Below, piece after piece: positions 1-8,797 of a stretch of 64,000 nucleotides of DNA. Location of the stretch: the NCBI RefSeq assembly GCF_023517775.1, contig NZ_CP082904.1:1674001-1738000 (forward strand), in the 5' to 3' direction. The notes beneath the pieces were generated by a model. That model did not search any database and was not told where the DNA came from. It saw nothing but the letters and a program-made list of their open reading frames with translations. Every line of letters begins with the position of its first letter. Position 1 is the first letter of the stretch. The translations under genes and the position numbers were made by a program. This stretch comes from Mixta hanseatica. GTDB taxonomy: Bacteria; Pseudomonadota; Gammaproteobacteria; Enterobacterales; Enterobacteriaceae.

Positions 1-25
1 GTTTACCGCTGCGCGGCGGTAAACA

Positions 26-676
26 TCAACTTGGCCGTAGCGCTTTCATCCAGCTGACCAGCCGCTGGCGCGTGGCGCTGTCTACCTGATGAAACCACAG
101 CTGAAACAGGCGCTCCCCTGGCATATTTGCGCCAACCACATCGACCGGAAATTTATCCTGTTGCATGCTTAACGGAGGCTGCTGGGCAAAACGCGGTACG
201 GATGCTACCTGACCGTTGCGGTTATAGGCGATCAGCGCCTTTTCCAGATCGGTCTGATGCCCATCCGGTAAAGGCAGGCGATCGCGGCGGCTGGCCACCG
301 TCTGGCCTTTTTCGTCTATCAGAATAAACGCGCTGTTTTTATCAAACTGACGCCGATCGCGCAGGTTTTCCAGCGCGGGCAGCCGAATAGAGATAGATTT
401 GGTGTTAGCGACAAAGGTCACGATTAAAGGGGCGGAGATATAGCTACGCCTGGCATTGCCATGAGATGTGTCGAGTACTTTTTCCACACGGAACAGGAGC
501 TGATGCTCCCCATTGTCCAGCTCCAGTCCATCAGCGCCCTTCAGCAGCGAGCCTGAAATTTTGCGTCCGTCCAGTACCAGTAAATCGATATTGGGATCGA
601 GCTTGAGCGTAGTCGCGTAACAGGATGTTGCGAACAGCAACGCAAACATACCTGAACAGATCAAACGCAGCTTCAT
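26..676 (-). CDS. yccT: YccT/CsgI-family periplasmic protein (DUF2057)
   Basis: 216-residue protein with an N-terminal signal peptide (basic start, hydrophobic stretch about residues 6-20 ending near CYATT), so probably periplasmic. Length and N-terminal pattern fit the YccT/DUF2057 family; in E. coli this protein (CsgI) inhibits curli subunit assembly. The order yccT-yccU-hspQ-rlmI downstream matches E. coli and supports the call. It is divergent from yccU across about 190 bp of AT-rich DNA that must hold both promoters. The function in this organism is by homology only, and no curli genes are in view. Confidence 0.85.
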   Translation of the reverse strand: MKLRLICSGMFALLFATSCYATTLKLDPNIDLLVLDGRKISGSLLKGADGLELDNGEHQLLFRVEKVLDTSHGNARRSYISAPLIVTFVANTKSISIRLPALENLRDRRQFDKNSAFILIDEKGQTVASRRDRLPLPDGHQTDLEKALIAYNRNGQVASVPRFAQQPPLSMQQDKFPVDVVGANMPGERLFQLWFHQVDSATRQRLVSWMKALRPS

Positions 677-865
677 TATTTCTCCAGAAGGCGCACGGGA
701 ATCCCGGCAGTGAATGTATCAAATTCTTACATTATGGCAGCATGTTAACATTTTAACATATTATTTCGTGCCCTGAATCGCTAAATGCGCACAAGGATGC
801 TGGCTGTTCATTCCCACAGCATAAATAACCTAAAATGGGACAATTCATTGTATCAGGAGTGACTT

Positions 866-1291
866 ATGAACGATCAGATGATTGCCGATGTACTGCGTTC
901 CACCCGCACTATTGCGCTGGTGGGCGCCAGCGATAAACCGACCCGTCCCAGCTATGGTGTTATGGCCTGGTTATTGCAACAGGGATATCACGTTATCCCT
1001 GTCAGCCCAAAGCTGGCAGGCCAAACATTACTGGGGCAGAAAGTCTATGCCGCGCTGGCGGATATTCCTGAGCCGGTTGATATGGTAGATGTGTTCCGTA
1101 ACTCAGAGGCGGCGTGGGGCGTGGCGCAGGAGGCGATCGCCATTGGCGCGAAAACGCTCTGGCTGCAGCAGGGCGTGATCAATGAGCAGGCGGCAGTGCT
1201 GGCTGGAGAAGCAGGACTTAACGTCGTAATGGACCGCTGTCCTAAAATCGAAATTCCCCGTCTGGGATTATTGAAAAATCAGGCGCAATGA
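866..1291 (+). CDS. yccU: CoA-binding protein YccU
   Basis: 141-residue Rossmann-type protein of the CoA_binding_2 family. A glycine-rich nucleotide loop is visible at residues 18-25 (ALVGASDK), and the C-terminal part ends in the family-typical VMDRCPKIE motif. No enzymatic function is established for the family. A ribosome-binding site (CAGGAG) lies 8 bases before the ATG. Position between divergent yccT and convergent hspQ is as in E. coli. Confidence 0.9.
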   Translation: MNDQMIADVLRSTRTIALVGASDKPTRPSYGVMAWLLQQGYHVIPVSPKLAGQTLLGQKVYAALADIPEPVDMVDVFRNSEAAWGVAQEAIAIGAKTLWLQQGVINEQAAVLAGEAGLNVVMDRCPKIEIPRLGLLKNQAQ

Positions 1292-1336
1292 CGCGTTAAG
1301 GCGAGTTGAGTCCGGCAGAGCGGAAAGAAAAATGAG

Positions 1337-1356
1337 ATGCCTGGCATGCCAGGCAT
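1337..1356. terminator. 20-bp palindrome between yccU and hspQ
   Basis: Perfect 20-bp inverted repeat (ATGCCTGGCATGCCAGGCAT) in the gap between the convergent yccU and hspQ stop codons, flanked by short A-rich and T-rich runs. The position suggests a bidirectional terminator. The uridine runs are short, so strength is uncertain. Confidence 0.55.
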
Positions 1357-1360
1357 AATT

Positions 1361-1678
1361 TTAGTGACGTAAACGAGGAGATAGTAACTGCTGACGAACC
1401 GACTCAGCCAGCTCATCTAACGAAGGCTGCTCGGGATGAACCGTTTGCGCTTCGCCGGCAAGCTGAGCTTCGGCCAGATAGGTATGAATCGGCTCACCGT
1501 CATCGTCTTCGGTAACGACATGATACCAGGGCGCAGTACGTAACGTCTCATTTGCGCCAACATCATCAATATCCGGGTCGTCTAACGAATACTCGGGATC
1601 GACATCAACTACCACGCCCAGAAAGCCCAGCATCTTATGACGCACCTGCTGACCAATTCCAAATTTACTGGCAATCAT
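1361..1678 (-). CDS. hspQ: Heat shock protein HspQ
   Basis: 105-residue protein closely matching E. coli HspQ over its full length: [14 protein letters not shown] at the start, APWYHVV in the middle, SPRLRH at the end. HspQ binds hemimethylated DNA and acts as a specificity-enhancing factor for Lon protease. The second of two adjacent ATGs is chosen because it reproduces the family start. A ribosome-binding site (GGAGG) lies just upstream. Confidence 0.93.
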   Translation of the reverse strand: MIASKFGIGQQVRHKMLGFLGVVVDVDPEYSLDDPDIDDVGANETLRTAPWYHVVTEDDDGEPIHTYLAEAQLAGEAQTVHPEQPSLDELAESVRQQLLSPRLRH

Positions 1679-1741
1679 CAATACCTCCTGACAAACATTG
1701 CCCCTAACCCTTAATATGAGGGCGCAAGCATCGTTTTCAAG

Positions 1742-2932
1742 TTACAGCACGCGGCAGGCAAACCCCTTCAGATAAAGACCTTCAGGATAGCTGGCGATAA
1801 CCGGGTGATCGGCAGCCTGGCGGAACTGCTCTATAAATTGTACATCACGATGCGCGTCTACGGCGGCGTCAGCGATAATTTTCTGAAATAAATCAGTCGC
1901 CATCAGGCCGGAACAGGAGAAGGTCAGGAGCATACCGCCCGGATTCAGCAGCTGCATCGCCAGCATATTGATATCTTTATAGCCGCGACAGGCACCCGCC
2001 AGCTGATTTTTGTTTTCAACAAACTTAGGCGGATCCATCACGATAAGATCAAACTTTTCACCCTGGTCGCGATAGCTGCGCAGCAGCTTAAACACGTCAT
2101 CACGCACGAATTGCGCCTTCGTGACATCCAGGCCATTCAGCTCGATATTCTGACGCGCCACATCCAGCGCCGCCTGCGACGTATCCACGCTGATCACTTC
2201 ACGGCAGCCGCCAAGCAGTGCGGAAACCGCGAAGCCGCCGGTATAAGAAAAGCAGTTAAGCACGCGTTTATCTTGCGCATAGCGACGCGTAGCAAAGCGG
2301 CTGTCGCGCTGGTCCAGATAGTAGCCGGTCTTATGGCCGGTACGAATATCCACCAGCAGCTTCATGCCATGTTCGCTGATCGGCAGCAGTTCAGGCGGCA
2401 GCTCGCCGCAAACCGGTCCCTGCGCCAGCTCCAGCCCCTCTTTTTTACGCACCGCCACATCCGATCGATCGTAAATGCTGCAGTCGGGATAGCACTGCTG
2501 CAGGGCGGAAATAATCGCCGGGCGCTGGTATTCCGCGCCCGCGGAAAGCAGCTGCAGCACCAGGAAGGCGCCAAAGCGATCGATGGTCACGCCAGGCATG
2601 CCGTCGGATTCGCCGGCGATTAACCGGTAGCTGTCCAGACCGTCACGCGCCGCCAGCCAGTCACGCAGTTGCTGAGCAGCCTGCAAACGGCGGACAAAGA
2701 AGGCGATATCGACAGATTCGTCCTGCTGCCAGCTCCAGACGCGCGCGCGGATTTGCGAATCAGGTGAAAAGGCGGCGCGGGCCAGCCATTTGCCCTGGCT
2801 GTCACAAACGTCAATGGTTTCACCACGCTGGGCTTTACCCTCCATACGCGCGACGGCGCCGGAAAAAACCCAGGGATGACGACGGAGCAGGGACTTTTCA
2901 CGTCCCTTAGCGAGAATCAATCGAACGGTCAT
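1742..2932 (-). CDS. rlmI: 23S rRNA m5C1962 methyltransferase RlmI
   Basis: 396 residues, the same length as E. coli RlmI. It has an N-terminal PUA RNA-binding domain (about residues 1-80) and a C-terminal Rossmann methyltransferase. The SAM-binding segment [17 protein letters not shown] and the catalytic VMDPPKF motif are visible, as is the downstream FSCSG cysteine motif typical of the m5C class. It methylates C1962 of 23S rRNA. The gene is divergent from yccX, with 90 bp between the starts. Confidence 0.95.
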   Translation of the reverse strand: MTVRLILAKGREKSLLRRHPWVFSGAVARMEGKAQRGETIDVCDSQGKWLARAAFSPDSQIRARVWSWQQDESVDIAFFVRRLQAAQQLRDWLAARDGLDSYRLIAGESDGMPGVTIDRFGAFLVLQLLSAGAEYQRPAIISALQQCYPDCSIYDRSDVAVRKKEGLELAQGPVCGELPPELLPISEHGMKLLVDIRTGHKTGYYLDQRDSRFATRRYAQDKRVLNCFSYTGGFAVSALLGGCREVISVDTSQAALDVARQNIELNGLDVTKAQFVRDDVFKLLRSYRDQGEKFDLIVMDPPKFVENKNQLAGACRGYKDINMLAMQLLNPGGMLLTFSCSGLMATDLFQKIIADAAVDAHRDVQFIEQFRQAADHPVIASYPEGLYLKGFACRVL

Positions 2933-3022
2933 ATTTTGCTATGCTTACCAACGGAAAATGAGGCGACATTGTCCGGTGGTTACCGGCAAAATGCAATCAG
3001 CGGACATCAGGGGGAGGGCGCA

Positions 3023-3301
3023 ATGACGCAACAATGTATTAAAGCCTGGGTGCATGGACAGGTACAGGGCGTGGGATTTCGCTATAGCACCCAGATGCAG
3101 GCGCAGCAGCTGGGTCTGACCGGCTACGCGCGCAATCTGGACGACGGCAGCGTAGAGGTGTTGGCCTGCGGCGCAAGCGAGAGTCTGGATCAGCTGGTGG
3201 CCTGGTTAAAGGCGGGCGGCCCGCGCAGCGCGCGCGTCGATCGCGTATTAACTGAGCCGCATCAGCCCGGTGAAATACCGCCGCGCTTTACCAGCGGCTA
3301 A
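3023..3301 (+). CDS. yccX: Acylphosphatase
   Basis: 92-residue acylphosphatase, which hydrolyses the carboxyl-phosphate bond of acyl phosphates. The signature [14 protein letters not shown] (catalytic Arg in GFR) and the second motif with the catalytic Asn ([13 protein letters not shown]) are intact. The reading frame is open further upstream, but the ATG at 3023 has a strong Shine-Dalgarno (GGGGGAGGG) and reproduces the family N-terminus. Position between rlmI and tusE is as in E. coli. Confidence 0.93.
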   Translation: MTQQCIKAWVHGQVQGVGFRYSTQMQAQQLGLTGYARNLDDGSVEVLACGASESLDQLVAWLKAGGPRSARVDRVLTEPHQPGEIPPRFTSG

Positions 3302-3333
3302 CCGCGCGGGGCGGAGTTTGCCTCGCTAAACAC

Positions 3334-3660
3334 TTACAGGCACTTAACCGGTTTAGGCAGCCCGGCTATTTTTGTCGCCTGTTTTGCCGGGCCGTCAGGA
3401 AACAGACGGAACAGATAGCGGCTGTTGCCTTTTTCCTCACCGAATTTTTGTGCCATGGCTTTAACCAGCATTCTCACGGCCGGCGAAGTGTTAAACGTTA
3501 GATAAAACTCGCGAACAAAATGCACCACTTCCCAGTGTGCCTCGCTCATCGTAATCGACTCTTCCGCTGCGATATGCAACGCCAGCGCTTCGCTCCAGTC
3601 CGCGCTATTCAGCAGATAGCCCTGCGCGTCGCGCGCGATTTCTTTACCTTCAAACAGCAC
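3334..3660 (-). CDS. tusE: Sulfur relay protein TusE (DsrC family)
   Basis: 108-residue DsrC/TusE family protein. The sulfur-accepting cysteine is the penultimate residue (KPVKCL), as required for the TusBCD-to-TusE-to-MnmA relay in tRNA 2-thiouridine formation. The N-terminal motif ([17 protein letters not shown]) and the helical core are typical. Convergent with yccX, with a 32-bp gap. Confidence 0.93.
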   Translation of the reverse strand: MLFEGKEIARDAQGYLLNSADWSEALALHIAAEESITMSEAHWEVVHFVREFYLTFNTSPAVRMLVKAMAQKFGEEKGNSRYLFRLFPDGPAKQATKIAGLPKPVKCL

Positions 3661-3711
3661 GATGTAGCCTCACTTATTTAACTGACGGCTATATTAGCAA
3701 ACTTAACGGCG

Positions 3712-3746
3712 GCAAAAAATAAGGCCCCGCCGGTGGGCGAGGCCTG
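3712..3746 (-). terminator. Rho-independent terminator of yccA
   Basis: On the minus strand a GC-rich hairpin (GGCCTCGCCC...GGCGGGGCC) is followed by TTATTTTTT, about 35 bases past the yccA stop codon. This is the classical terminator form. Confidence 0.8.
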
Positions 3747-3779
3747 TAGCATGCGTTGAAAATAACCGCTGCTGAATGC

Positions 3780-4439
3780 TTAGTTATTACGCGAGAAGCC
3801 CAAAATGCTCAGCAGGCTGATAAAGATATTGTACAGCGAGACATACAGGCTAATGGTAGCGCGGATATAGTTGGTCTCGCCGCCGTGAATAATATTGCTG
3901 GTTTCCCACAGGATTGCGCCGGTAGAAAACAGAATAAACAGGGCGCTGATAGCTAGCTGTAGAGCTGGCAGCTGCAGGAACAGGTTAGCGACTACCGCCA
4001 CCAGCAGCACCACAAAGCCCGCCATCATCATTCCGCCAAGGAAAGACATATCCTTGCGCGTCGTCAGTACATAAGCAGAACAGCAGAAAAACACCAGCGC
4101 GGTACCGCCCAGTGCCAGCGCAATGGCATCGCCCATGCCTGCCGCCAGGAAAGAGTTCAGAATCGGCCCCAGGCTATAGCCGAGGAAACCGGTAAAGGCG
4201 AAGGCGGCGAGGATACCGGCCGGGCTATTGGCCAGGCGGTAAGTTAAAAACATCAGGCCGTAAAACCCAACCAGCATCAGGATCAGGCCCGGCGCCGGCA
4301 AGTTGAGTAAGGTACTGGCGGTCGCGGTCGCGGCAGAGAAGGCCAGCGTCAGCCCCAGCAGGAAATAGGTGTTGCGCAAAACTTTATGCGTGCTCAGCAA
4401 CGATGTGCCGGCACCAGAGCGGGAAACAATACGATCCAT
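3780..4439 (-). CDS. yccA: Bax inhibitor-1 family membrane protein YccA
   Basis: 219-residue inner-membrane protein with about seven predicted transmembrane segments and the Bax inhibitor-1 family C-terminus ([17 protein letters not shown]). In E. coli, YccA is a modulator and substrate of the FtsH protease that protects SecY from degradation when translocons jam. Four codons lie upstream in frame; the start at MDRIVSRSG is chosen because it reproduces the family N-terminus. Its own terminator follows. Confidence 0.93.
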   Translation of the reverse strand: MDRIVSRSGAGTSLLSTHKVLRNTYFLLGLTLAFSAATATASTLLNLPAPGLILMLVGFYGLMFLTYRLANSPAGILAAFAFTGFLGYSLGPILNSFLAAGMGDAIALALGGTALVFFCCSAYVLTTRKDMSFLGGMMMAGFVVLLVAVVANLFLQLPALQLAISALFILFSTGAILWETSNIIHGGETNYIRATISLYVSLYNIFISLLSILGFSRNN

Positions 4440-4617
4440 AATGCACCTCATACAGGGGTCACAATCTTAGCGCAGAGCATACGAAGCGCAGGACAAAGGG
4501 AAAAGGCGCTTTACCCTTCTTTACGCGTGAAGCCGCTGTTTTTGTGAGCCAAATGGCGAATATGCCAGCAAATAAAAGCGCTTTGACTGTTTTTCAGCCG
4601 AACAGCAGGGCAGCCTA

Positions 4618-4646
4618 TTTACATTGCATCGAGGGGTGTTTATAGT
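4618..4646 (+). promoter_or_regulatory. Predicted sigma70 promoter of first tRNA-Ser
   Basis: TTTACA (-35), a 17-base spacer and TATAGT (-10) end 12 bases before the mature tRNA start. The spacing and the short leader fit a stable-RNA promoter. Confidence 0.7.
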
Positions 4647-4658
4647 TCGCCTCATTGC

Positions 4659-4746
4659 GGAGGGGTGGCCGAGCGGCTTAAGGCAGCGGTCTTGAAAACC
4701 GCCGATGGGAAACCATCCGAGAGTTCGAATCTCTCCTCCTCCGCCA
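4659..4746 (+). tRNA. serT: tRNA-Ser (anticodon UGA), copy 1
   Basis: 88-base class II tRNA with encoded CCA. The acceptor stem GGAGGGG pairs with CTCCTCC (one G-T wobble). The anticodon loop reads CTTGAAA with TGA as anticodon, the variable arm is long as in tRNA-Ser, and the T-loop is TTCGAAT. Position after yccA matches E. coli serT. It has its own promoter and terminator. Confidence 0.97.
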
Positions 4747-4757
4747 CTAAATTTACG

Positions 4758-4787
4758 ACGGGCCAGCAGCAATGCTGGCCCGTTTTC
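4758..4787 (+). terminator. Terminator of tRNA-Ser copy 1
   Basis: 11-bp perfect stem (ACGGGCCAGCA with TGCTGGCCCGT), 4-base loop, then a short T-rich tract, 12 bases after the tRNA 3' end. Confidence 0.8.
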
Positions 4788-4871
4788 GTTTGTGCCGCCT
4801 GCGCTTCTGCTTACCTTTTCAGCGCGGCGCTGCGAAAATAGTCAGTCAGATATTTTTTATATAAAAGGGGC

Positions 4872-4900
4872 TTGCACAAGCAGAATCAAGCCGTTAGACT
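4872..4900 (+). promoter_or_regulatory. Predicted sigma70 promoter of second tRNA-Ser
   Basis: TTGCAC, a 17-base spacer and TAGACT, followed by a GC-rich discriminator (GCGTCGC) of the kind seen at stringently controlled stable-RNA promoters. It lies about 50 bases before the mature tRNA and differs in sequence from the promoter of copy 1. Confidence 0.6.
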
Positions 4901-4948
4901 GCGTCGCACAATATGACATGTCAGCAACGCAGTTGCAGATTGTCTTGC

Positions 4949-5036
4949 GGAGGGGTGGCCGAGTGGCTTAAGGCAGCGGTCTTGAAAACCGCCGATGGGA
5001 AACCATCCGAGAGTTCGAATCTCTCCTCCTCCGCCA
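4949..5036 (+). tRNA. tRNA-Ser (anticodon UGA), copy 2
   Basis: Identical to the upstream tRNA-Ser gene except for one C-to-T change in the D-loop region (GAGCGG to GAGTGG). It is 88 bases long with CCA encoded. The spacer between the two genes is about 200 bp and is not itself repeated, so the two copies are separate transcription units rather than parts of one precursor. Confidence 0.97.
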
Positions 5037-5045
5037 AATTTTAAG

Positions 5046-5073
5046 AGCCAGCACAGCGTGCTGGCTTTTTTTA
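5046..5073 (+). terminator. Terminator of tRNA-Ser copy 2
   Basis: 9-bp stem (AGCCAGCAC with GTGCTGGCT), 3-base loop and a run of seven T. It differs from the terminator of copy 1 but is equally well formed. Confidence 0.85.
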
Positions 5074-5391
5074 TGGCTGTGATAGCGCCGCCCCTCACAT
5101 TTTTGCCTGCGCCCCACGGCGAATTTAGTCAGCGTCGCGTTTGGCTTGTTAGGGTTTAATTCCCCGCAGCGCGAACGAAACGGCACGCTTCTAAAACATC
5201 TCGTTACTTTTCAATTAGCTATTCCGATTAAAACGCAGTGTCGCACGTCTGTTATAGTCCTGATACGATAGAGAGCCCGCTTCCGCTGCCGCAAAGTATG
5301 GCGCCGGGCGGCATGCTATACCCATTATTGGCGCTGATGCCCTGCGGTCAGCAGCCAGCCAGTCATCATCGGATCGAATGGAACAGTAACA
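5074..5391. other. Non-coding gap upstream of agp
   Basis: About 318 bp with no convincing gene. It must contain the agp promoter; a TATAGT-like -10 hexamer is visible near 5253-5260, but I could not assign a confident -35. A short upstream reading frame (5238-5468) overlaps the agp start in another frame and is treated as chance. Confidence 0.5.
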
Positions 5392-7044
5392 ATGATCAAA
5401 AAACTCAGTCTTTGCGCATTGTCGGTTATTGCGGCGTTACCTGTAGGATTTTCCGCCCACGCCGCTGATGGCGATCTGCAACTTCAGCAGGTATTAATGC
5501 TTAGCCGTCATAACCTGCGGGCTCCGTTGGCTGATAACGGCAGCCTGCTGGCGCAGTCGACCAAAAAGGCCTGGCCCCAATGGGATGTACCCGGCGGCGA
5601 GCTGACCATCAAAGGCGGCGTGCTGGAAGTCTATATGGGACGTTACACGCGGGAATGGCTGGCGCAGCAGGGGCTGATTAAAAATGATGCCTGTCCATCT
5701 TCCAACGAGGTTTTCGCTTACGCTAACAGCCTGCAGCGTACCGTAGCGACCGCGCAATATTTTGTGACCGGCGCGTTTCCTGGCTGCGACGTTACCGTTA
5801 CGCATCAGGATGAAATGGGCGCGATGGATCCTGTCTTCAATCCGGTCATTAGCAATGACAGCGACGAGTTCAACAAGAAAGCGCTGGCGGCCCTGAATGC
5901 GCAGGGTGAAAAGCTGAGCCTTAAGCCAGCGTTCCAGCGTCTGGAAAAAATTGTCGATTATAAAAACTCACCGGCCTGCGCCGGTAAAAAGCAGTGCGCG
6001 CTGAGCAGCGACAATCAAAATAAATTCAGTGCGGAAAATGGCAAAGAGCCGAACGTAGCCGGCCCGCTGAAAGTGGGTAATTCGCTGGTGGATGCCTTTA
6101 CCCTGCAATATTACCAGGGATTACCGTTGGATCAGGTCGCCTGGGGACAGATTAAAACGCCAGAGCAGTGGCAGGAGCTGGCGGCGATCAAAAACGGCTA
6201 TCAGGAGGCGTTATTTACCTCGCCGGAGATCGCCCGTGAAGTCGCGGCTCCGCTGATTGATTACATTCGTAGCCAACTGGTGGATCAGGATAAAGCTTCC
6301 GCGCCGAAAGTGACGTTAATGGTAGGCCATGATTCCAATATCGCCTCGCTGCTGGCAGCGCTGGATGCCAAAGCCTATACGCTGCCAGGTCAGTATGAAA
6401 AAACGCCGATTGGCGGCCAGGTGGTGTTTGAGCGCTGGCACGATGCGAAAGCGGATAAAGATCTGGTGAAAATTGAGTATGTTTACCAGACCGCCGATCA
6501 GCTGCGTGATGCCGAAGCGCTGAGTCTGAGAAACCCGCCCAAACGCGTCACGCTGCAGTTAAACGGCTGCCAGACGGATGCTAACGGTTTCTGTTCCTGG
6601 GAGCAGTTTAGCAACGCGTTAAATGTGGCTCTGCAGGGCACCGCGCTGCAGCCTGCCGAGGCGAAACCAGCCGCGACGCCGGCCGCAGCCGCTGCTCCGG
6701 TATCCGATACGGCAGCGAATAAAGCGGAAGCGGATAAAGCCGCCAAACCGGCTGCTGACAAACCGGCCGCGGATAAGGCCGCCGAGCAGGCAAAAGCGGC
6801 GGAAAAACAGGCCGCCGAGCAGGAAGCGGCAGCAAAAGCGGCGGTAGAAAAAGCCCAGGCTGATGCAGACAAAGCGAAAGCGGCAGCGGCGAAAGCCAAA
6901 GCGCAAGCTGAGCAGGCGGCAAAAGATAAAGCCGCAAGCGATAAGGCCGCAGCGGATGCGCAGCCGAAAGCGGACCCGCAGCCAAAAGCAGCGGATGAGA
7001 AAGCTCAGCAGGCACCTGCGAAACAGACGGAAGCGGCCAGCTAA
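5392..7044 (+). CDS. agp: Glucose-1-phosphatase with long Ala/Lys/Pro-rich C-terminal tail
   Basis: Periplasmic histidine acid phosphatase. The signal peptide (residues 1 to about 24, ending SAHA) is followed by the catalytic RHNLRAP motif with the nucleophilic His, and later by the HDSNI motif with the proton donor. The enzyme part covers about residues 25-415, which fits the 413-residue E. coli Agp. Beyond it lies a tail of about 135 residues made almost only of Ala, Lys, Glu, Asp, Gln and Pro, TolA-like, first Pro-rich and then probably helical. The tail could span the periplasm or bind the cell wall. Phosphatase call is firm; the role of the tail is unknown. Confidence 0.92.
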   Translation: MIKKLSLCALSVIAALPVGFSAHAADGDLQLQQVLMLSRHNLRAPLADNGSLLAQSTKKAWPQWDVPGGELTIKGGVLEVYMGRYTREWLAQQGLIKNDACPSSNEVFAYANSLQRTVATAQYFVTGAFPGCDVTVTHQDEMGAMDPVFNPVISNDSDEFNKKALAALNAQGEKLSLKPAFQRLEKIVDYKNSPACAGKKQCALSSDNQNKFSAENGKEPNVAGPLKVGNSLVDAFTLQYYQGLPLDQVAWGQIKTPEQWQELAAIKNGYQEALFTSPEIAREVAAPLIDYIRSQLVDQDKASAPKVTLMVGHDSNIASLLAALDAKAYTLPGQYEKTPIGGQVVFERWHDAKADKDLVKIEYVYQTADQLRDAEALSLRNPPKRVTLQLNGCQTDANGFCSWEQFSNALNVALQGTALQPAEAKPAATPAAAAAPVSDTAANKAEADKAAKPAADKPAADKAAEQAKAAEKQAAEQEAAAKAAVEKAQADADKAKAAAAKAKAQAEQAAKDKAASDKAAADAQPKADPQPKAADEKAQQAPAKQTEAAS

Positions 7045-7050
7045 TCGCCA

Positions 7051-7099
7051 GCCACATAATAAAAAAGGGAGCCTCAGGCTCCCTTTTTTATTATGTGGC
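7051..7099. terminator. Bidirectional terminator, 23-bp perfect arms
   Basis: A perfect inverted repeat with 23-bp arms and a 3-base loop (TCA). The GC core GGGAGCC/GGCTCCC is flanked on both sides by A/T runs, so it forms a terminator on either strand between the convergent agp and aldehyde dehydrogenase genes. Arms extend through GCCACATAAT, which is unusually long. Confidence 0.9.
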
Positions 7100-7102
7100 A
7101 GT

Positions 7103-8479
7103 TTACTGCCCGGAAACGACCACCAGTTTCTGGTTCACAAACTCTTTAATGCCCAGATCCGATAGTTCGCGTCCATAGCCTGAACGTTTTACACCGCCGA
7201 AAGGCAGCTCGGCTGCGGTATCGCTGGCAGAGTTAATAAATACCATGCCGGTTTCGATGCGTGACGCCATGCGCTTACCGCGAGCAATATCGCCGGTAAA
7301 CACCGCGCCGCCGAGGCCATAATGGGAATCATTGGCCAGTTGTACCGCTTCGTCATCATTTTCAACCACATAAACCTGCGCTACCGGGCCGAAAAACTCA
7401 GTGAAATAAGCCGGATTATCGCGAGTGATATGGGTCAGGATAGTAGGCTGATAGAAACAGCCGGGGCCAGATATCACCTCGCCACCATAGTGCAGGGTAG
7501 CGCCTTTGGCTACCGCCTCTTCAACCTGCTTTACCAGCGTATCGCGCGCGCTGGCGGAAGAGAGCGGACCCAGCGTACTGTTTTCATCCAGCGGATCGCC
7601 GATTTTGACCGCTTTAAAGGCCTCGGTGAATTTTTCGAGGAAACGATCGGCGACGCTGCGCTGAACGATAAAGCGTTTCGCGGCGGTACATACCTGACCG
7701 GCATTGCTCAGGCGCGCCTGCACGCCCTGACGAACGGCTTCCTCTAAATCGCAATCATCCAGCACCACAAATACATCATTGCCACCAAGTTCAAGGGTAG
7801 TCTTCTTCAGATACTTCCCGGCCTGCTGCGCCACTGCGCTTCCGGCGCGCTCAGACCCGGTCAATGCGGCGCCCTGTACGCGGTCATCGGCAATCAGTTC
7901 GGCCACTTTATCACTGGAGATAAACAGGTTGGTCCATGCGCCTTCGGGCGCGCCCGCTTCGCGCACCAGCTGTTCAAAGACGCTGGCGCAATGCGGAACA
8001 ATCGCCGCATGTTTAGCCAGTACCGGATTGCCGGCCGCCAGGTTTGGCGCCAGCACGCGCATCAGCTGATAGTAAGGGAAGTTCCACGGCTCGACGGCGA
8101 CCAGCACGCCAAGAGGATGATGTTCAACCCACGCCTCGCCTAACTCGGTAGGATAGGGCACCGGCTGTAAAAATTTTTCAGCATGTTCCGCATAGTAGCG
8201 CGCAATCTGCGCGCAAATCTGCACTTCGCCACGGCTCTGCTTCAGCAGCTTGCCCATTTCAAGGCTGGCTATTTTTGCCAACTCATCTGCGCGGCTATCT
8301 ATCAGGTCCGCCAGCTTATGCAGTACCTGAATGCGCGGCTGAATATCTCCCTTTGACCAGGCGGACTGATAAAGCTGCGCAGCGGTTTCCAGCGCCTTTT
8401 CTACATCGTCATCGCTGTGCTCAGGCCAGGTTTTAATCACTTCATTGGTTGCGGGATTAACAGACTGGTAAGTTGACAT
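7103..8479 (-). CDS. NAD(P)-dependent succinate-semialdehyde dehydrogenase, Sad/YneI-like
   Basis: 458-residue aldehyde dehydrogenase. Catalytic Cys in NAGQVCTAAKRF, general-base Glu in LELGGND, and the NFPYYQ cofactor motif are all present. The length fits the Sad/YneI group, which oxidises succinate semialdehyde to succinate; exact substrate is inference. A good AGGAG site precedes the ATG. The gene sits between agp and yccJ, which are neighbours in E. coli. Only about 20 bases separate its start from the yccJ terminator, so it may depend on read-through from yccJ-wrbA or on a promoter overlapping the terminator. Confidence 0.85.
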   Translation of the reverse strand: MSTYQSVNPATNEVIKTWPEHSDDDVEKALETAAQLYQSAWSKGDIQPRIQVLHKLADLIDSRADELAKIASLEMGKLLKQSRGEVQICAQIARYYAEHAEKFLQPVPYPTELGEAWVEHHPLGVLVAVEPWNFPYYQLMRVLAPNLAAGNPVLAKHAAIVPHCASVFEQLVREAGAPEGAWTNLFISSDKVAELIADDRVQGAALTGSERAGSAVAQQAGKYLKKTTLELGGNDVFVVLDDCDLEEAVRQGVQARLSNAGQVCTAAKRFIVQRSVADRFLEKFTEAFKAVKIGDPLDENSTLGPLSSASARDTLVKQVEEAVAKGATLHYGGEVISGPGCFYQPTILTHITRDNPAYFTEFFGPVAQVYVVENDDEAVQLANDSHYGLGGAVFTGDIARGKRMASRIETGMVFINSASDTAAELPFGGVKRSGYGRELSDLGIKEFVNQKLVVVSGQ

Positions 8480-8499
8480 AGGGGGCTCCTTGCGCGGAA

Positions 8500-8526
8500 T
8501 AAAAAAAGGGCGGGAAAATCCCGCCC
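8500..8526 (-). terminator. Terminator between yccJ and aldehyde dehydrogenase gene
   Basis: Minus-strand hairpin GGGCGGGA/TCCCGCCC with a 3-base loop, followed by a run of seven T. It lies just after yccJ and directly before the ribosome-binding site of the next gene. Confidence 0.85.
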
Positions 8527-8542
8527 GCAGGAAGAGGGCTGA

Positions 8543-8773
8543 CTAGACGTTTTTACGTTCAACCACCACGTCATCCCAGGTCAGGACATCTGCATCGGTT
8601 TTATCGAAGGCGCGAAACAGCACGTCATCGTTACCCTGCTGGCGCCAAATCTCTTCCGCCAGTTTTTCATCGTAATTTGCTACTTCAAAAATTGCCTCAG
8701 CAATCTCAGGTGAGGTATGGCGCAGGCTTGCCCATTCGCCAACATGATGTGCTTTGGATTGTTGCGTTGCCAT
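8543..8773 (-). CDS. yccJ: YccJ family small protein
   Basis: 76-residue acidic soluble protein matching the YccJ family ([35 protein letters not shown]). No biochemical function is known. It is 24 bp downstream of wrbA and clearly in the same transcript, as in E. coli, where the pair responds to stationary phase. A terminator follows. Confidence 0.9.
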   Translation of the reverse strand: MATQQSKAHHVGEWASLRHTSPEIAEAIFEVANYDEKLAEEIWRQQGNDDVLFRAFDKTDADVLTWDDVVVERKNV

Positions 8774-8797
8774 AATATTCTCCTGTGTTGATTGAGA

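Noticed and set aside
2111..2623. 170-residue plus-strand open frame inside rlmI
   Set aside because: Antisense shadow of the well-supported rlmI gene.
6498..7057. Several long open frames on both strands over the end of agp
   Set aside because: They are shadows of the low-complexity Ala/Lys/Pro coding sequence; the compositions are extreme and no similarity or ribosome-binding site supports them.
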